NCBI GenBank assembly: GCA_002010305.1
Contig: MTND01000027.1
Location: 154,369-218,368 of the forward strand
Source: Archaeoglobi archaeon JdFR-42
Lineage (GTDB): Archaea; Halobacteriota; Archaeoglobi; Archaeoglobales; JdFR-42
Length of the DNA stretch: 64,000 bases
Direction: 5' to 3'
Shown: positions 16,462 through 25,694 of the stretch, piece by piece
Layout of the letters: the number at the start of each line of letters is the position of its first letter
How positions within the stretch are numbered: position 1 is the stretch's first letter
Program-made: the position numbers and the translations under genes
The notes under the pieces: generated by a model
Told to the model about the DNA's origin: nothing
The model's database searches: none
The model's input: the letters and a program-made list of their open reading frames with translations, nothing else

Positions 16462-18182
16462 CCTTCCCTCCTGAGCCTTTTTGTTGCTTCCTCATCAACT
16501 TTCATGGTCTTCGGGTTAATTACAACTTTGTAATCTTCTTTCGCCTTTTCTATGGTAACCTTTCCGTCCCTGACATCCCGTTCAATCAGAGAGAAATCTC
16601 TTTCTAGTGGGTCGCCATATCCTCCTCCGCCAGGAAGTCTGAGGCTAACCACATCATTAAGTCTCAACGTGCTGATGCCCTTAGATTTCAGCCTTGTACC
16701 GTTTGAATGAGGATTGAGAATGAATCTGCCAGGAGTACCTGACTTACCTCCAAACAGACCATGAGGGGGGAATTCCTGGCTATCACCGTATCTTGCGAAA
16801 GAGACTTCATCTACAAGGAATCTGATATCTCTTCTCAATCCAAGAGCTCCTCTGAACTTTCCAGCTCCTCCAGAGTCGGGAATAAATTCGTACATCTCAA
16901 TCATAACAGGATACTCAACTTCAATAGCCTCGATAGGAGTGTTCATGAACCTAGCAAGATGGGAATCCTGTCCATCTTTACCATCTTTAATGGGTCTTGC
17001 TCCAGCACCTCCACCCTGTATTTCAGTATAAACCCATCTCTTTCTGGTACCTGGATAAAATCCACTAAACCCACAGGTAGAGATCTGTCCATGGCTCCCG
17101 GCCATTACCCTGTCTGGAGCTGCTTCGCTCAGAGCCTTCATCATGGCCTCGGTGATTTTTTGAGAACAATTCGTTCTGGCTGCTACAGCTGCAGGTGGAC
17201 GAGGATTCACAATGAGCCCTTCTTCAGCTTCAACACTCACAGGCCTGTAACATCCAGAATTTGTAGGGATATGGGGGTCTACAACCGCTATGATTGAATA
17301 ATACACTGCTGCATGAGTGGTTGCAATGGGACAGTTGATGTTACCCTTTACTTGCTTGGATGTTCCCTTAAAATCCACTTTTACATTGTCTCCATCAATT
17401 TGGACATTTACCTGTATTGGGATGGGGTCATCAGTCACACCGTCATTGTCGATGAAAACTTCTCCTGTGTATTTCCCGTCTGGTAATTTCTCAATCCCTT
17501 CTCTCATTCTTCTCTCCGAATAGTCAAGGAGAGCTGCAAGACATTCTTGAATTACCTCCTTGCCATATTTCTTATAAAGATCCTGGATTTTTCTGACCCC
17601 CACATAGTTGGCAGATACCTGAGCCCTGATATCACCCAGTGTTTTCTCTGGCACTCTGATGTTGTTTCTTAGAATAGCAAATACATCCTCATTTTCCTGG
17701 AATTTTTTATACAGTTTTATCATGGGCAACCGTAGACCTTCCATATAGATTTCTGTCATTCCACCAGCTACTCCTCCTGGAGCGGCTCCACCCATATCAG
17801 CCATATGAGCAATATTACCCACAAAACCCACCAGATCTCCATTATAATGCACAGGAGCAAAGGTCTGGACATCCATGATATGCTGACCACCCATATAAGG
17901 ATCGTTAGATATGATCACATCTCCTTCATCAAGGACTTCTGGCGGGAATCGCTTTACGAGTTCTCGCATGGTAATTTCAAAGCCTGTAAGCAACATTGGT
18001 GCATGATGGGCCTGAGCTATGGTACCTCCGTTCTCGTCAAACACAGCACAGGTGATATCCATGATCTCTTTAATGATGGTCGATCTGCCAGTTCTGACAA
18101 GGGTATAACCCATTTCGTCTGCTATTTGCTCAAGGGCGTATCGGATAACCTGCATGGTAATGGGGTCTGCTTTATACTTCAT
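16458..18182 (-). CDS. hyuB: Hydantoinase B / oxoprolinase / carboxylase alpha-like subunit
   Basis: HyuB-family catalytic chain, about 574 residues as usual. It opens with DPITMQVIRYALEQIADEMG and contains NDPYMGGQHIMDV, HMADMGGAAPGG, NCPIATTHAA and the C-terminal LRLPGGGGYGDP. With HyuA this family uses ATP either to open cyclic amides (N-methylhydantoin, 5-oxoproline) or to carboxylate ketones (acetone, acetophenone). The ATG at 18182 overlaps the HyuA stop by 4 nt behind a long AGGTGGT Shine-Dalgarno. Neighbouring CoA enzymes rather than amidases make a carboxylase-like role on the way to acyl-CoA an attractive but unproven choice. Confidence 0.88.
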   Translation of the reverse strand: MKYKADPITMQVIRYALEQIADEMGYTLVRTGRSTIIKEIMDITCAVFDENGGTIAQAHHAPMLLTGFEITMRELVKRFPPEVLDEGDVIISNDPYMGGQHIMDVQTFAPVHYNGDLVGFVGNIAHMADMGGAAPGGVAGGMTEIYMEGLRLPMIKLYKKFQENEDVFAILRNNIRVPEKTLGDIRAQVSANYVGVRKIQDLYKKYGKEVIQECLAALLDYSERRMREGIEKLPDGKYTGEVFIDNDGVTDDPIPIQVNVQIDGDNVKVDFKGTSKQVKGNINCPIATTHAAVYYSIIAVVDPHIPTNSGCYRPVSVEAEEGLIVNPRPPAAVAARTNCSQKITEAMMKALSEAAPDRVMAGSHGQISTCGFSGFYPGTRKRWVYTEIQGGGAGARPIKDGKDGQDSHLARFMNTPIEAIEVEYPVMIEMYEFIPDSGGAGKFRGALGLRRDIRFLVDEVSFARYGDSQEFPPHGLFGGKSGTPGRFILNPHSNGTRLKSKGISTLRLNDVVSLRLPGGGGYGDPLERDFSLIERDVRDGKVTIEKAKEDYKVVINPKTMKVDEEATKRLRREG

Positions 18183-20236
18183 GGAGAACCACCTACCTCA
18201 ATCAAAATGTTTCCATATATATCCACCAGTCCTTTAGCCCCTTCGTGCAATATGGTGGTGGAAAACTTTTCTTCTATGACACACGGCCCCTGAAGGACAT
18301 TTCCCGCAAGGAGCTGTTCTCTTGTATACACTGGAACGGTCACAAAACCCTCATTGAAATACACATCCCGCTCCTCTTTAAGAGCCTGGTTTGGATCCTT
18401 AGATCCCTTTTCAAGTTTTTTAAGCCTGATTTCAGGAGTTTTTCCTATGGCAGTAACTCTAAGGTTGACTATTTCAACTTTCTCGTTTTTAGAGCTATAT
18501 TCGTATTTCTGCTGATGTTTTTCATGGAATTTCTCTATTACGTCTTTGAAATTCTTCTCATTAAATCTGAAGCCCCTTTCAAGTGGGATGTTAAGCTCGT
18601 AACTCTGACCAAGATACCTCATATCCATGGTCCACCGGATCTCCATCTCCTTCTCGCTTACTCCTTCTTTTAACAGTTGATTCACACCCTGGCCTTCAAG
18701 CTCTGCGAAATATTCCTGCAATAATCCAAAATCAACATCATCCTCCCCAACAATGTAACTCCGGACATAATCATGTTTGATGTCTGCTACTAGCAATCCA
18801 AATGCAGAAAAGTCTGACGGAAGCGGTGGAATAATAACCCTTGGAATTTTGAGATCTGCCGCAATTTGAACTGCATGCAAGGGGCCAGCACCACCAAAAG
18901 CTATTAGGGTAAACTCCCTTAGATCATACCCTTTTTCAGTCGAACTCACTGATATGCCTTTTTCCATCTTAGCATCTGCCACTCTCAAAATACCCATGGC
19001 AGTCTCCTCGACACTCATATTCATGTTTTTTGCCAAATTAGAAATAACCTCTCTTGCCTTTTCTACATCTAGACTCATCTCTCCTCCAAGGAAATTCTGT
19101 GGAGATATTCTTCCAAGAACCACATTGGCATCTGTAACGGTAGGTCGGTTTCCTCCTCTTCCGTAGCATGCTGGACCTGGACTGGCTCCCGCACTCTCAG
19201 GGCCGACATTCAGCATACCTGCTCTATCCAGCCATGCGATACTTCCACCACCAGCTCCAATGGCATTAACATCTATAATTGGAACCTTAACAGGATATCC
19301 TTCAAAATTACCCTCTGTTGTGACAACAGGAACTCCCTTTTCGATTAAACATATGTCAAAGCTCGTTCCACCCATGTCAACAGTGATAATATTCTGGGAG
19401 CCTGCGATACCCCCAATAAAAGTACCTGCCAGAACTCCTCCTGCTGGTCCGGAATTAACAATGGTTACTGCATGCTTCTTAGCAGTTTCAGCAGGCATAA
19501 TTCCTCCATGAGCAAGCATGATTCTCAGATCTCCAATTCCATACTCTTTTTCCAGTTTACTGGCAAGTTTGTCTATGTAACGCTCAAGAATTGGCTGTAA
19601 ATATGCATTCAAAACAGTAGTACTGGTTCTCTCGAACTCTCTGAATTCTGGAGCAATTTCTGAAGAAAGAGAGACATACATCTCAGGACTTATCTCCTTA
19701 ATAATCTCTCTGACCCTCCTCTCATGGACCGGATTCATAAAAGAGAAAAGCAAGGATACTGCTACTGATTCCACTCCTTCAGATATGAAAAAATCTACTG
19801 CTTTCCTGACTGATTCTTCATTAAGATGCTTTACCACTTCCCCTTTGCTGTTAATTCTCTCTTCCACTCCTTTTCTAAGATATCTTGGTACTAAAGGATC
19901 AGGATTGTCAACCATTATATCATACAACCCCTCCTTGGGTCTCTGGAATCGTCCGATTTCAAGAACATCAATAAATCCCTGAGTGGTTATCAATCCAGTC
20001 TTTGCTCCCTTACGCTCTATAAGAGCGTTCGTTCCCACTGTAGTACCATGTACTATATGCTCGATTTCTTCAATCTTTACAGATCCAAGCTCAAGTACCT
20101 TTCTGATCCCATTGAAGACTCCTACCGTTAGATCCTCTGGCGTGGTTAGTGTTTTTGTGTGATATATGGTCTCTGTCCGATCATCCACCAGAACTACATC
20201 CGTAAAGGTCCCACCAACATCAATCCCTATCCTCAT
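18179..20236 (-). CDS. hyuA: Hydantoinase A / oxoprolinase / carboxylase beta-like ATPase subunit
   Basis: Actin-fold (ASKHA) ATPase chain of the HyuAB pair, 685 residues. Phosphate-1 is DVGGTFTDVVLVD at the N-terminus and phosphate-2 is VDMGGTSFDICLI. HGTTVGTNALIERKGA and GAGGGSIAWLD are family signatures, and AFGGAGPLHA marks the later sugar-kinase-like lobe. It is the first gene of the block: TATA-like TTTATAAT lies about 90 bp upstream, and GGGGTG sits 5 nt before ATG 20236, leaving a ~65-nt leader. It should energise the HyuB reaction by phosphorylating the substrate (known for acetone and acetophenone carboxylases). Confidence 0.9.
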   Translation of the reverse strand: MRIGIDVGGTFTDVVLVDDRTETIYHTKTLTTPEDLTVGVFNGIRKVLELGSVKIEEIEHIVHGTTVGTNALIERKGAKTGLITTQGFIDVLEIGRFQRPKEGLYDIMVDNPDPLVPRYLRKGVEERINSKGEVVKHLNEESVRKAVDFFISEGVESVAVSLLFSFMNPVHERRVREIIKEISPEMYVSLSSEIAPEFREFERTSTTVLNAYLQPILERYIDKLASKLEKEYGIGDLRIMLAHGGIMPAETAKKHAVTIVNSGPAGGVLAGTFIGGIAGSQNIITVDMGGTSFDICLIEKGVPVVTTEGNFEGYPVKVPIIDVNAIGAGGGSIAWLDRAGMLNVGPESAGASPGPACYGRGGNRPTVTDANVVLGRISPQNFLGGEMSLDVEKAREVISNLAKNMNMSVEETAMGILRVADAKMEKGISVSSTEKGYDLREFTLIAFGGAGPLHAVQIAADLKIPRVIIPPLPSDFSAFGLLVADIKHDYVRSYIVGEDDVDFGLLQEYFAELEGQGVNQLLKEGVSEKEMEIRWTMDMRYLGQSYELNIPLERGFRFNEKNFKDVIEKFHEKHQQKYEYSSKNEKVEIVNLRVTAIGKTPEIRLKKLEKGSKDPNQALKEERDVYFNEGFVTVPVYTREQLLAGNVLQGPCVIEEKFSTTILHEGAKGLVDIYGNILIEVGGSP

Positions 20237-20322
20237 TTAAACACCCCATCAACTGAGATAGCTTTACCATTGCCCACTGATTCCATCACCAATAATCACC
20301 ACCGATGGTAGAGTTGCTATCC

Positions 20323-20330
20323 ATTATAAA
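20323..20330 (-). promoter_or_regulatory. TATA-like element of the HyuA operon
   Basis: Minus-strand TTTATAAT about 90 nt before the HyuA ATG. It would give a leader of roughly 65 nt. The divergent space to the methyltransferase gene (20237-20429) shows no ORF. Confidence 0.4.
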
Positions 20331-20429
20331 TTTATCGGTAATCAATAAGTTATTGTTGATACAAAAACCATTACAAAAAAGATGTTGTTCGAGATATCTC
20401 CCTTAAGACGTGAAATCATGAATGCTAGA

Positions 20430-21053
20430 CTATTTTTCACCCGATCCAATAAATATGCTGATAGTGGCATATTCTTTTCCAGAACTAGAATGAGCACAAC
20501 AGGTTTCACCCAAACATTCAACTATTACCTTGTTGAGTCCTGACTCTATCAACCACTGTCTGACATTCTCTCTTTCGAAACCCATCCAGTGATCATGATG
20601 CTCTTTTTTCAGAAATTCGAAATCATGCTTAATAAGATCCGTAATTATAAGCTTCCCGCTAGGCTTTAAGATTCTTACCATCTCTCTAATCGTAATTGGG
20701 GGATTTTCTACATGGTGCAAGAACATATTGGAGAACACGTAATCAACACTTTCATTCCTGAACGGGAGGTATTCAGCATCGGCAATATAACAATCAATAG
20801 AACCAGTGCCCTGTAACTTCTTTTTCATCTCTCTAATCATCTCTTCAGAGCGATCAATTGCAATCACCTTCAAACCTTTATGAGTGAGACCTTCAGTGAT
20901 AAAACCCGTTCCTGCTCCAATATCAGCGGCAATTCTGTCGGATTGTACATCTGCTAATGAAATAGCTTTTTCTCTTACCGCTTCGGAGAAGAGAGTTTTT
21001 CGGATTTCATCCCATTGATGAGCAATGGTATTAAAATACTGTTTACCAGTCAT
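20430..21053 (-). CDS. Class I SAM-dependent methyltransferase
   Basis: Rossmann-fold methyltransferase of the UbiE/Methyltransf_11 group. Motif I is ADIGAGTGFITEGL, the acidic motif II region is VIAIDRSEEM, motif III is ADAEYLPF, and NMFLHHVENP corresponds to the post-motif. The C-terminal ETCCAHSSSGKEYATISIFI, with a Cys pair, is typical of a subset found beside ArsR-type metal or thiol regulators, so a small thiol or metalloid substrate is possible. The track's GTG 21089 lacks a good Shine-Dalgarno. ATG 21053 has GGTGAT 9 nt upstream. No partner gene overlaps, and the redox genes that follow are on the opposite strand. Confidence 0.8.
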   Translation of the reverse strand: MTGKQYFNTIAHQWDEIRKTLFSEAVREKAISLADVQSDRIAADIGAGTGFITEGLTHKGLKVIAIDRSEEMIREMKKKLQGTGSIDCYIADAEYLPFRNESVDYVFSNMFLHHVENPPITIREMVRILKPSGKLIITDLIKHDFEFLKKEHHDHWMGFERENVRQWLIESGLNKVIVECLGETCCAHSSSGKEYATISIFIGSGEK

Positions 21054-21224
21054 AATGTATTTATCACCATTCTCGAAGGATTGCAACACATACCGTATAA
21101 CATTTTCTAAGTTTAGAAGGTCATGTGATGCTGGATCTGACCAAACAACTTCTTTTAGAGTTTTATTATATTATTTGATTAGTTGTACCACTGATGACTG
21201 AACACCTCAATCAATCTAAAGTTT

Positions 21225-21233
21225 TTTATATTT
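21225..21233 (+). promoter_or_regulatory. TATA box of C_GCAxxG_C_C gene
   Basis: TTTATATTT centred 26 nt before ATG 21255, indicating a leaderless transcript. Confidence 0.55.
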
Positions 21234-21254
21234 AGTTCACACCTCCCAGAAGTC

Positions 21255-21761
21255 ATGGAACTCTGGAAGATGGCGAGAGAATACTTTGAGGGAGAGTATA
21301 ATTGTGCAGAAGCAATCATCAAAGCTGTTAATGAGTACTTTGATATCGAATGTGAACATATTCCGGATATTGGGAGTGGATTTGGAGCAGGTATGGGTGG
21401 TAGGGGCTCAGTATGTGGTGCCCTCGTAGCAGGGATCATAAGTATCGGACTTATATACAGTGAGAGTGAGCTTACTGGTAAGGATAAAAAAGATGCAATA
21501 ATCCACAAAACTCTGGAGCTTTTTGATACCTTTGAAAGTAAATATGGTGGGATTGACTGCTCTATTTTGATTCAGTTTGATGTTTTGAAACCAGATGAAA
21601 TTGGGGACATATCAAATTTGAATCTCAGAGACCTTGTACAGAGAGGAGTTATCCAGATAAAATGCTTTGATTACGTTTTCGAGGTGTGCAAGTTTCTGAT
21701 GGAGGTTGGCAATGAAGCCTTATCAGGTAAACTTTCATCAAAAAATACTCAAGGAGAGTAA
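21255..21761 (+). CDS. C_GCAxxG_C_C family redox protein
   Basis: Putative redox-active protein family named for its spaced cysteines. The first Cys is in YNCAEA, the core is GMGGRGSVCGALVAGI, and later Cys residues occur at GIDCS, IKCFDYVFEVCK. Length is 168 residues. Members often adjoin sulfur-transfer and oxidoreductase genes, as here, where TusA follows 39 bp downstream with its own TATA-like GCTTATATCC. No reaction has been established for the family to my knowledge. A leaderless promoter supports the ATG at 21255. Confidence 0.85.
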   Translation: MELWKMAREYFEGEYNCAEAIIKAVNEYFDIECEHIPDIGSGFGAGMGGRGSVCGALVAGIISIGLIYSESELTGKDKKDAIIHKTLELFDTFESKYGGIDCSILIQFDVLKPDEIGDISNLNLRDLVQRGVIQIKCFDYVFEVCKFLMEVGNEALSGKLSSKNTQGE

Positions 21762-21800
21762 TGCTTATATCCTATCACACATAGCTCAAGAGGTGGCATC

Positions 21801-22061
21801 ATGGTAAAAAAACTTGAGAAGACTGAAGCTGAATCCATCATCTATGATGAAGAATTGGATATACGCGGAGAGACGTGTCCGTATCCAGTGGTAAAGACAA
21901 AGATGATGCTAAAAAAGATGAATAGTGGAGAGATCGTTAAAGTAATTGTCGACTATCCTCCATCCGTAGACAATATCTTGAGAGCAACTCAGGACACTAC
22001 AGAGGCTCTGGGAGTGTTGAACGATAGTGGCACTTATATTATATACTTGAAAAAAAAGTAA
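21801..22061 (+). CDS. TusA/SirA-family sulfur-transfer protein
   Basis: Small sulfur carrier with the active-site Cys in LDIRGETCPYPVVKTK (CPxP motif) at residue ~28, followed by the usual two-layer alpha/beta fold. Its 86 residues include a short N-terminal extension. GAGGTGGcatcATG gives a clear start. It could pass persulfide sulfur from SufS (41.8 kb) to MoaD-like carriers or thiolation enzymes, or act in sulfur/selenium redox with the neighbouring flavoprotein. It is convergent with that flavoprotein gene (15-bp gap). Confidence 0.9.
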   Translation: MVKKLEKTEAESIIYDEELDIRGETCPYPVVKTKMMLKKMNSGEIVKVIVDYPPSVDNILRATQDTTEALGVLNDSGTYIIYLKKK

Positions 22062-22076
22062 TTAAGAGGTTTCCTA

Positions 22077-23402
22077 TCACATTTTCTGGAGAGCGTCTTC
22101 TGCTGCCAAGAACAAGGGCTCTTCTATTAGACTTGCAAATGGCTTAAAGGAAAGATCCATATTTAGGATCTTCTCTGGTGTGAATCCCTCACGTATAGCC
22201 AAGGATAACAAATCGATTCTCCATTTGATGTTCTTTCCACCCACAGCTTCTGCACCAATCAATTTGTCTGAGTTTTTATCAAATATAAGCAGGCATCGTG
22301 TCAGCTCCATTTCAGGGATGTGTCCTGGTCTGCCATTGCTTTCACCAAAACCTGCTATAGTTTCTATTCCCAGTTCTTTTGCACGCGTTATAGGTGTTAT
22401 TCCAACCCATCCAAACTGGATGGTGTCAAAAGCCATCACATAAGGAATAAGAAGAGGTAAGAGATATTTAGTACCTCCAGACGCGTTAATTCCTGCTACT
22501 TCTCCCTCTCTACTGGCTAGAGGCTCAGTAAAAGATTTCTGGGGTAGCCCTGTAAAATTAACGAATTCAATACAATCACCAGCGGCATAAATGTTTTCGA
22601 CAGAAGTTTCCATTGTGTTTCTAACTTTTATTCCACCAGTTTCACCAATCTCAATTCCAGCATCCCTTGCGAGGGATATACCCTCCATAGAAAATCGCTC
22701 GGTAGCATCAACAACTATATCCGCCTCAATCAGTTCTCCTTCAATTAAAATCCCTTTTTCTGAAATCTCTATTTCATCAAAGGAGACATCAAGTCTGACA
22801 TCGGTATTGGGATATCGATTTATATCCTCCTCTACCGGACTGCCAATCCAATCATCTAGGACACTATTGATTAACTTCAGTGAAGGAGCATCGTCGATTA
22901 GAGTCGTATAGAATTTCTTTCTGGCAAGAAGTAAAACCTCCATTCCAACAATTGAAGAGCCAAGAATTGCAATGTTCGTAGAGCGCCTCAGTCTTTCTGC
23001 AAGGTTTATTCCATCTTCTATGCCGTACAGCCTGAATACACATGAAGAGTCGATTCCTGAAATATCTGCAGGAAGAGGTGAACCATTACCCACACAGAGA
23101 ATGAGGCGATCGTATCCAATATCTCCACTTGTTGTTTTTAAAATTCTGTCCTCTGGTTTAATCTCTGAAACATGTACTCCTGTCAGTACCTCAATTTTCT
23201 GATGCCTTAGTGAATCCATAGATATTATCTGCATGCTATCTGGGCTGACTTCACGGGTAAAAAGAAGGGGAAGGGCACACCGCTGGTATCCAACATGTCC
23301 TTCTGAAGTTAGAAGCAAAATTCTGCTCTCAGGATTATTCTTTCTGGCAGCAAGGGCACTCGAAACACCAGCAGTGCCCCCTCCTACTATAACTATGTTC
23401 AT
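22077..23402 (-). CDS. FAD-dependent pyridine nucleotide-disulfide oxidoreductase (CoA-disulfide reductase/NADH oxidase-like)
   Basis: Two-dinucleotide-fold flavoprotein. The FAD motif is IVIVGGGTAGVSSALAA, and the NAD(P) fold starts at NIAILGSSIVGMEV. A single redox Cys occurs in GYQRCALP, at the place of Cys43 in CoA-disulfide reductase and NADH oxidase, and IYAAGDCIEF is the second FAD motif. At ~441 residues it fits the CoADR/NOX group. Likely roles are NAD(P)H-dependent reduction of CoA-disulfide, persulfide or polysulfide. The track's GTG 23414 is within AGGTGAT; ATG 23402 is correctly spaced from it. Confidence 0.86.
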   Translation of the reverse strand: MNIVIVGGGTAGVSSALAARKNNPESRILLLTSEGHVGYQRCALPLLFTREVSPDSMQIISMDSLRHQKIEVLTGVHVSEIKPEDRILKTTSGDIGYDRLILCVGNGSPLPADISGIDSSCVFRLYGIEDGINLAERLRRSTNIAILGSSIVGMEVLLLARKKFYTTLIDDAPSLKLINSVLDDWIGSPVEEDINRYPNTDVRLDVSFDEIEISEKGILIEGELIEADIVVDATERFSMEGISLARDAGIEIGETGGIKVRNTMETSVENIYAAGDCIEFVNFTGLPQKSFTEPLASREGEVAGINASGGTKYLLPLLIPYVMAFDTIQFGWVGITPITRAKELGIETIAGFGESNGRPGHIPEMELTRCLLIFDKNSDKLIGAEAVGGKNIKWRIDLLSLAIREGFTPEKILNMDLSFKPFASLIEEPLFLAAEDALQKM

Positions 23403-23740
23403 ATCCTGTATCACCTGTTGTTAAAGTTGCATCAGGTATGTGTAAAACTTTTCGAAAATTTTCTGCTGAGAACATCTCCATCAAAAGTCGAGTATATATT
23501 CGAACCACTCCATTAGTCAATTATTGACTGTCTCTCTAACCGGTGATATGAACTAGAATTTCTTCAAACCTTGTTCCAAAAAATAAGATGTTATAATAGC
23601 TTTTTATGGGAGAAATATAATGTATACAACTTTTTTTCCATACAAGCATCCCTAACGAATAATACCCTGTACACCATAATGCTACAATAGAAAATGTCAT
23701 ATAGTGTCAGTGTATTCGACAGCCTCTGAGGATGATGAAC

Positions 23741-25663
23741 ATGCTTGAGCATCTGTTTCAACCCATCAGGATAGGGAAATTTGAAGTGAAGAATAGAGTG
23801 AAGTACGCAGCATGCTCTGTCTCCAACTTTAACAATCTCGATGGAACAGTGTCGGAAAGGGAACTTGCAAGGATGAAGGTGGTTGCAAAAACAGGATGCG
23901 GGATTATAACCAATCAGGGAGCTTTCCCTGATAGCAAGAAAGAAGGGAAGGGTTATTTCAGACAGCTTGGCCTGTATGATGACAAATTTATTCCCGGATT
24001 AAAGAAAGTAGCTGATTTGATTCATGCTGAGGGTGCTATAGCCATTCAGCAAATACTTCATGCAGGGAGATATGGTGGAATCGATACAGGCTATGCTATC
24101 CAGCCATCTGACGTTCCTCAACGACTGAGACACTACAAGCCTGTAAAAGAAATGAGTAAAGAGGACATCCACAGAGTGGTAGAGGATCACGCGGAAGCAG
24201 CAAGAAGAGCCATTGAGGCTGGATTTGACGGTGTTGAGATAACCGCCTTCCAGGGATACATACTAGCCAATTTCCTTTCACCCTTCACTAATAAAAGAAC
24301 GGATGAGTATGGAGGAGAGATCGAAAACAGATGTCGCTTCATGGTGGAGACCATTGAAGCCATTAGAGATAGAATTGGAGGTGACAAACTTCTCTCAGTC
24401 AGACTGAATGGGACTGAATTACTGGATGAGGTTGGAGGTAGTACCGAGGAAGAGTGTATCGAGTACATGAAGATTGCTGAAAAAGCTGGCGCAGATATCA
24501 TAAGCATAGTGGTGGGATGGCACGAATCCAGTAGAGGGGCCCTTGGTAGAGATCTACCAACTACTCAGTGGCTGTATCTTGCTGAAAACGCTAAAAAACA
24601 TCTGAAGGTTCCTGTAGTATTTGGTCCAAGATTTGGAGATCCAAGACTGGCAGATAAGGCTATCAAAGATGGAATAATCGATATGTGGGAAATATGCCGA
24701 CCAGCACTGGCAGATCCTGAGATTCTACATAAAGCTAAGGAAGGGCGGTTTGAGGATATAAAACCATGCCTAGGGGGTTTGATGTGTCTTTCCACAATGT
24801 TTCATAACCTGCCATACATATGTACTGTAAACCCGCGCTTGGGACATGAAGTAGAACCAGAGTATGAAATAAGACCAGCAGTAAGAAAGAAAAGGATAGC
24901 TGTGATAGGAGGGGGAGTTGCAGGCCTAGAATGTGCTATGGTTGCTGCCAGAAGAGGTCACGATGTGGTATTATTTGAAAAAGAGGACAGGTTGGGTGGA
25001 CAACTCGTCCCTGCCTCTAAAGAGGTGGGTGGAGGCCATGTGTTCCTAGATCTAATACGTTACTATGAGACACAGCTAAGAAAATTGGGAGTAGAAATCA
25101 AGCTTAACACTGAAGTCGATGCCAGGCTAATCGCTAAAGGAGGTTTTGATGTTGCGGTAATTGCAACTGGAGCAGAAGTGGATAAAGTTACATTTAACGT
25201 CCCAACTTACACAGCCGTAGAAGTGCTGAAAGATGAAGTTGAAACTGGTAAAAATGTCGTGGTTGTCAGTGGTGAGAGAGCTGCACTAGTGGCTGCAGAG
25301 TATTTAGCGACAAAAGGGAAGAGAGTGACCGTGATTGAAGAAGGTAGAAGGGTTGGTAGTGATGTCATACCTACATTCCGATGGAGACACAAACTGTGGC
25401 TTAAAGAATTCAATATCTCTGTGCTTACAGAGAGCAAAATTAATAAGGTGGAGAACGGAATTGCTTATGTTGAGACTCCTGAAGGCATAGTAGAAGTGAA
25501 CGTAGACTCTATTGTGATCGGAGGGCCCAGAAAATCTGTGAACTACCTGTGGAAGGCACTGGAATTTGTGGTAGACGAGAAATACCTTATCGGGGATGCA
25601 GTGATGCCTAGAAACACAGCTTATGCAATACATGAGGGATATAAACTGGGAGTGCGAATCTAA
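23741..25663 (+). CDS. Old yellow enzyme/2,4-dienoyl-CoA reductase-type flavoprotein with altered Fe-S site
   Basis: Residues ~1-330 are an FMN TIM barrel of the NADH:flavin oxidoreductase family ([30 protein letters not shown]). Residues ~380-640 are an FAD/NAD(P) module ([21 protein letters not shown]). Between them the cluster motif reads CLGGLMC...YICTVNP; trimethylamine dehydrogenase and dienoyl-CoA reductase have a Cys where this protein has the second Gly, so only three of four ligands remain. Electron flow FAD-FeS-FMN may be changed. GAGG 9 nt before ATG 23741 favours it over the ATGs at 23732 and 23735. The 317-bp gap before it (23415-23731) holds no gene, only A/T-rich promoter-like sequence including TCGAGTATATATTCGA. 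Confidence 0.87.
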   Translation: MLEHLFQPIRIGKFEVKNRVKYAACSVSNFNNLDGTVSERELARMKVVAKTGCGIITNQGAFPDSKKEGKGYFRQLGLYDDKFIPGLKKVADLIHAEGAIAIQQILHAGRYGGIDTGYAIQPSDVPQRLRHYKPVKEMSKEDIHRVVEDHAEAARRAIEAGFDGVEITAFQGYILANFLSPFTNKRTDEYGGEIENRCRFMVETIEAIRDRIGGDKLLSVRLNGTELLDEVGGSTEEECIEYMKIAEKAGADIISIVVGWHESSRGALGRDLPTTQWLYLAENAKKHLKVPVVFGPRFGDPRLADKAIKDGIIDMWEICRPALADPEILHKAKEGRFEDIKPCLGGLMCLSTMFHNLPYICTVNPRLGHEVEPEYEIRPAVRKKRIAVIGGGVAGLECAMVAARRGHDVVLFEKEDRLGGQLVPASKEVGGGHVFLDLIRYYETQLRKLGVEIKLNTEVDARLIAKGGFDVAVIATGAEVDKVTFNVPTYTAVEVLKDEVETGKNVVVVSGERAALVAAEYLATKGKRVTVIEEGRRVGSDVIPTFRWRHKLWLKEFNISVLTESKINKVENGIAYVETPEGIVEVNVDSIVIGGPRKSVNYLWKALEFVVDEKYLIGDAVMPRNTAYAIHEGYKLGVRI

Positions 25664-25694
25664 AAAATCTAACTTTTTCTCTTAATTTTTAACA

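Noticed and set aside
16761-17297. 178-residue plus-strand ORF within hyuB
   Set aside because: Shadow of HyuB; no Shine-Dalgarno or recognisable domain.
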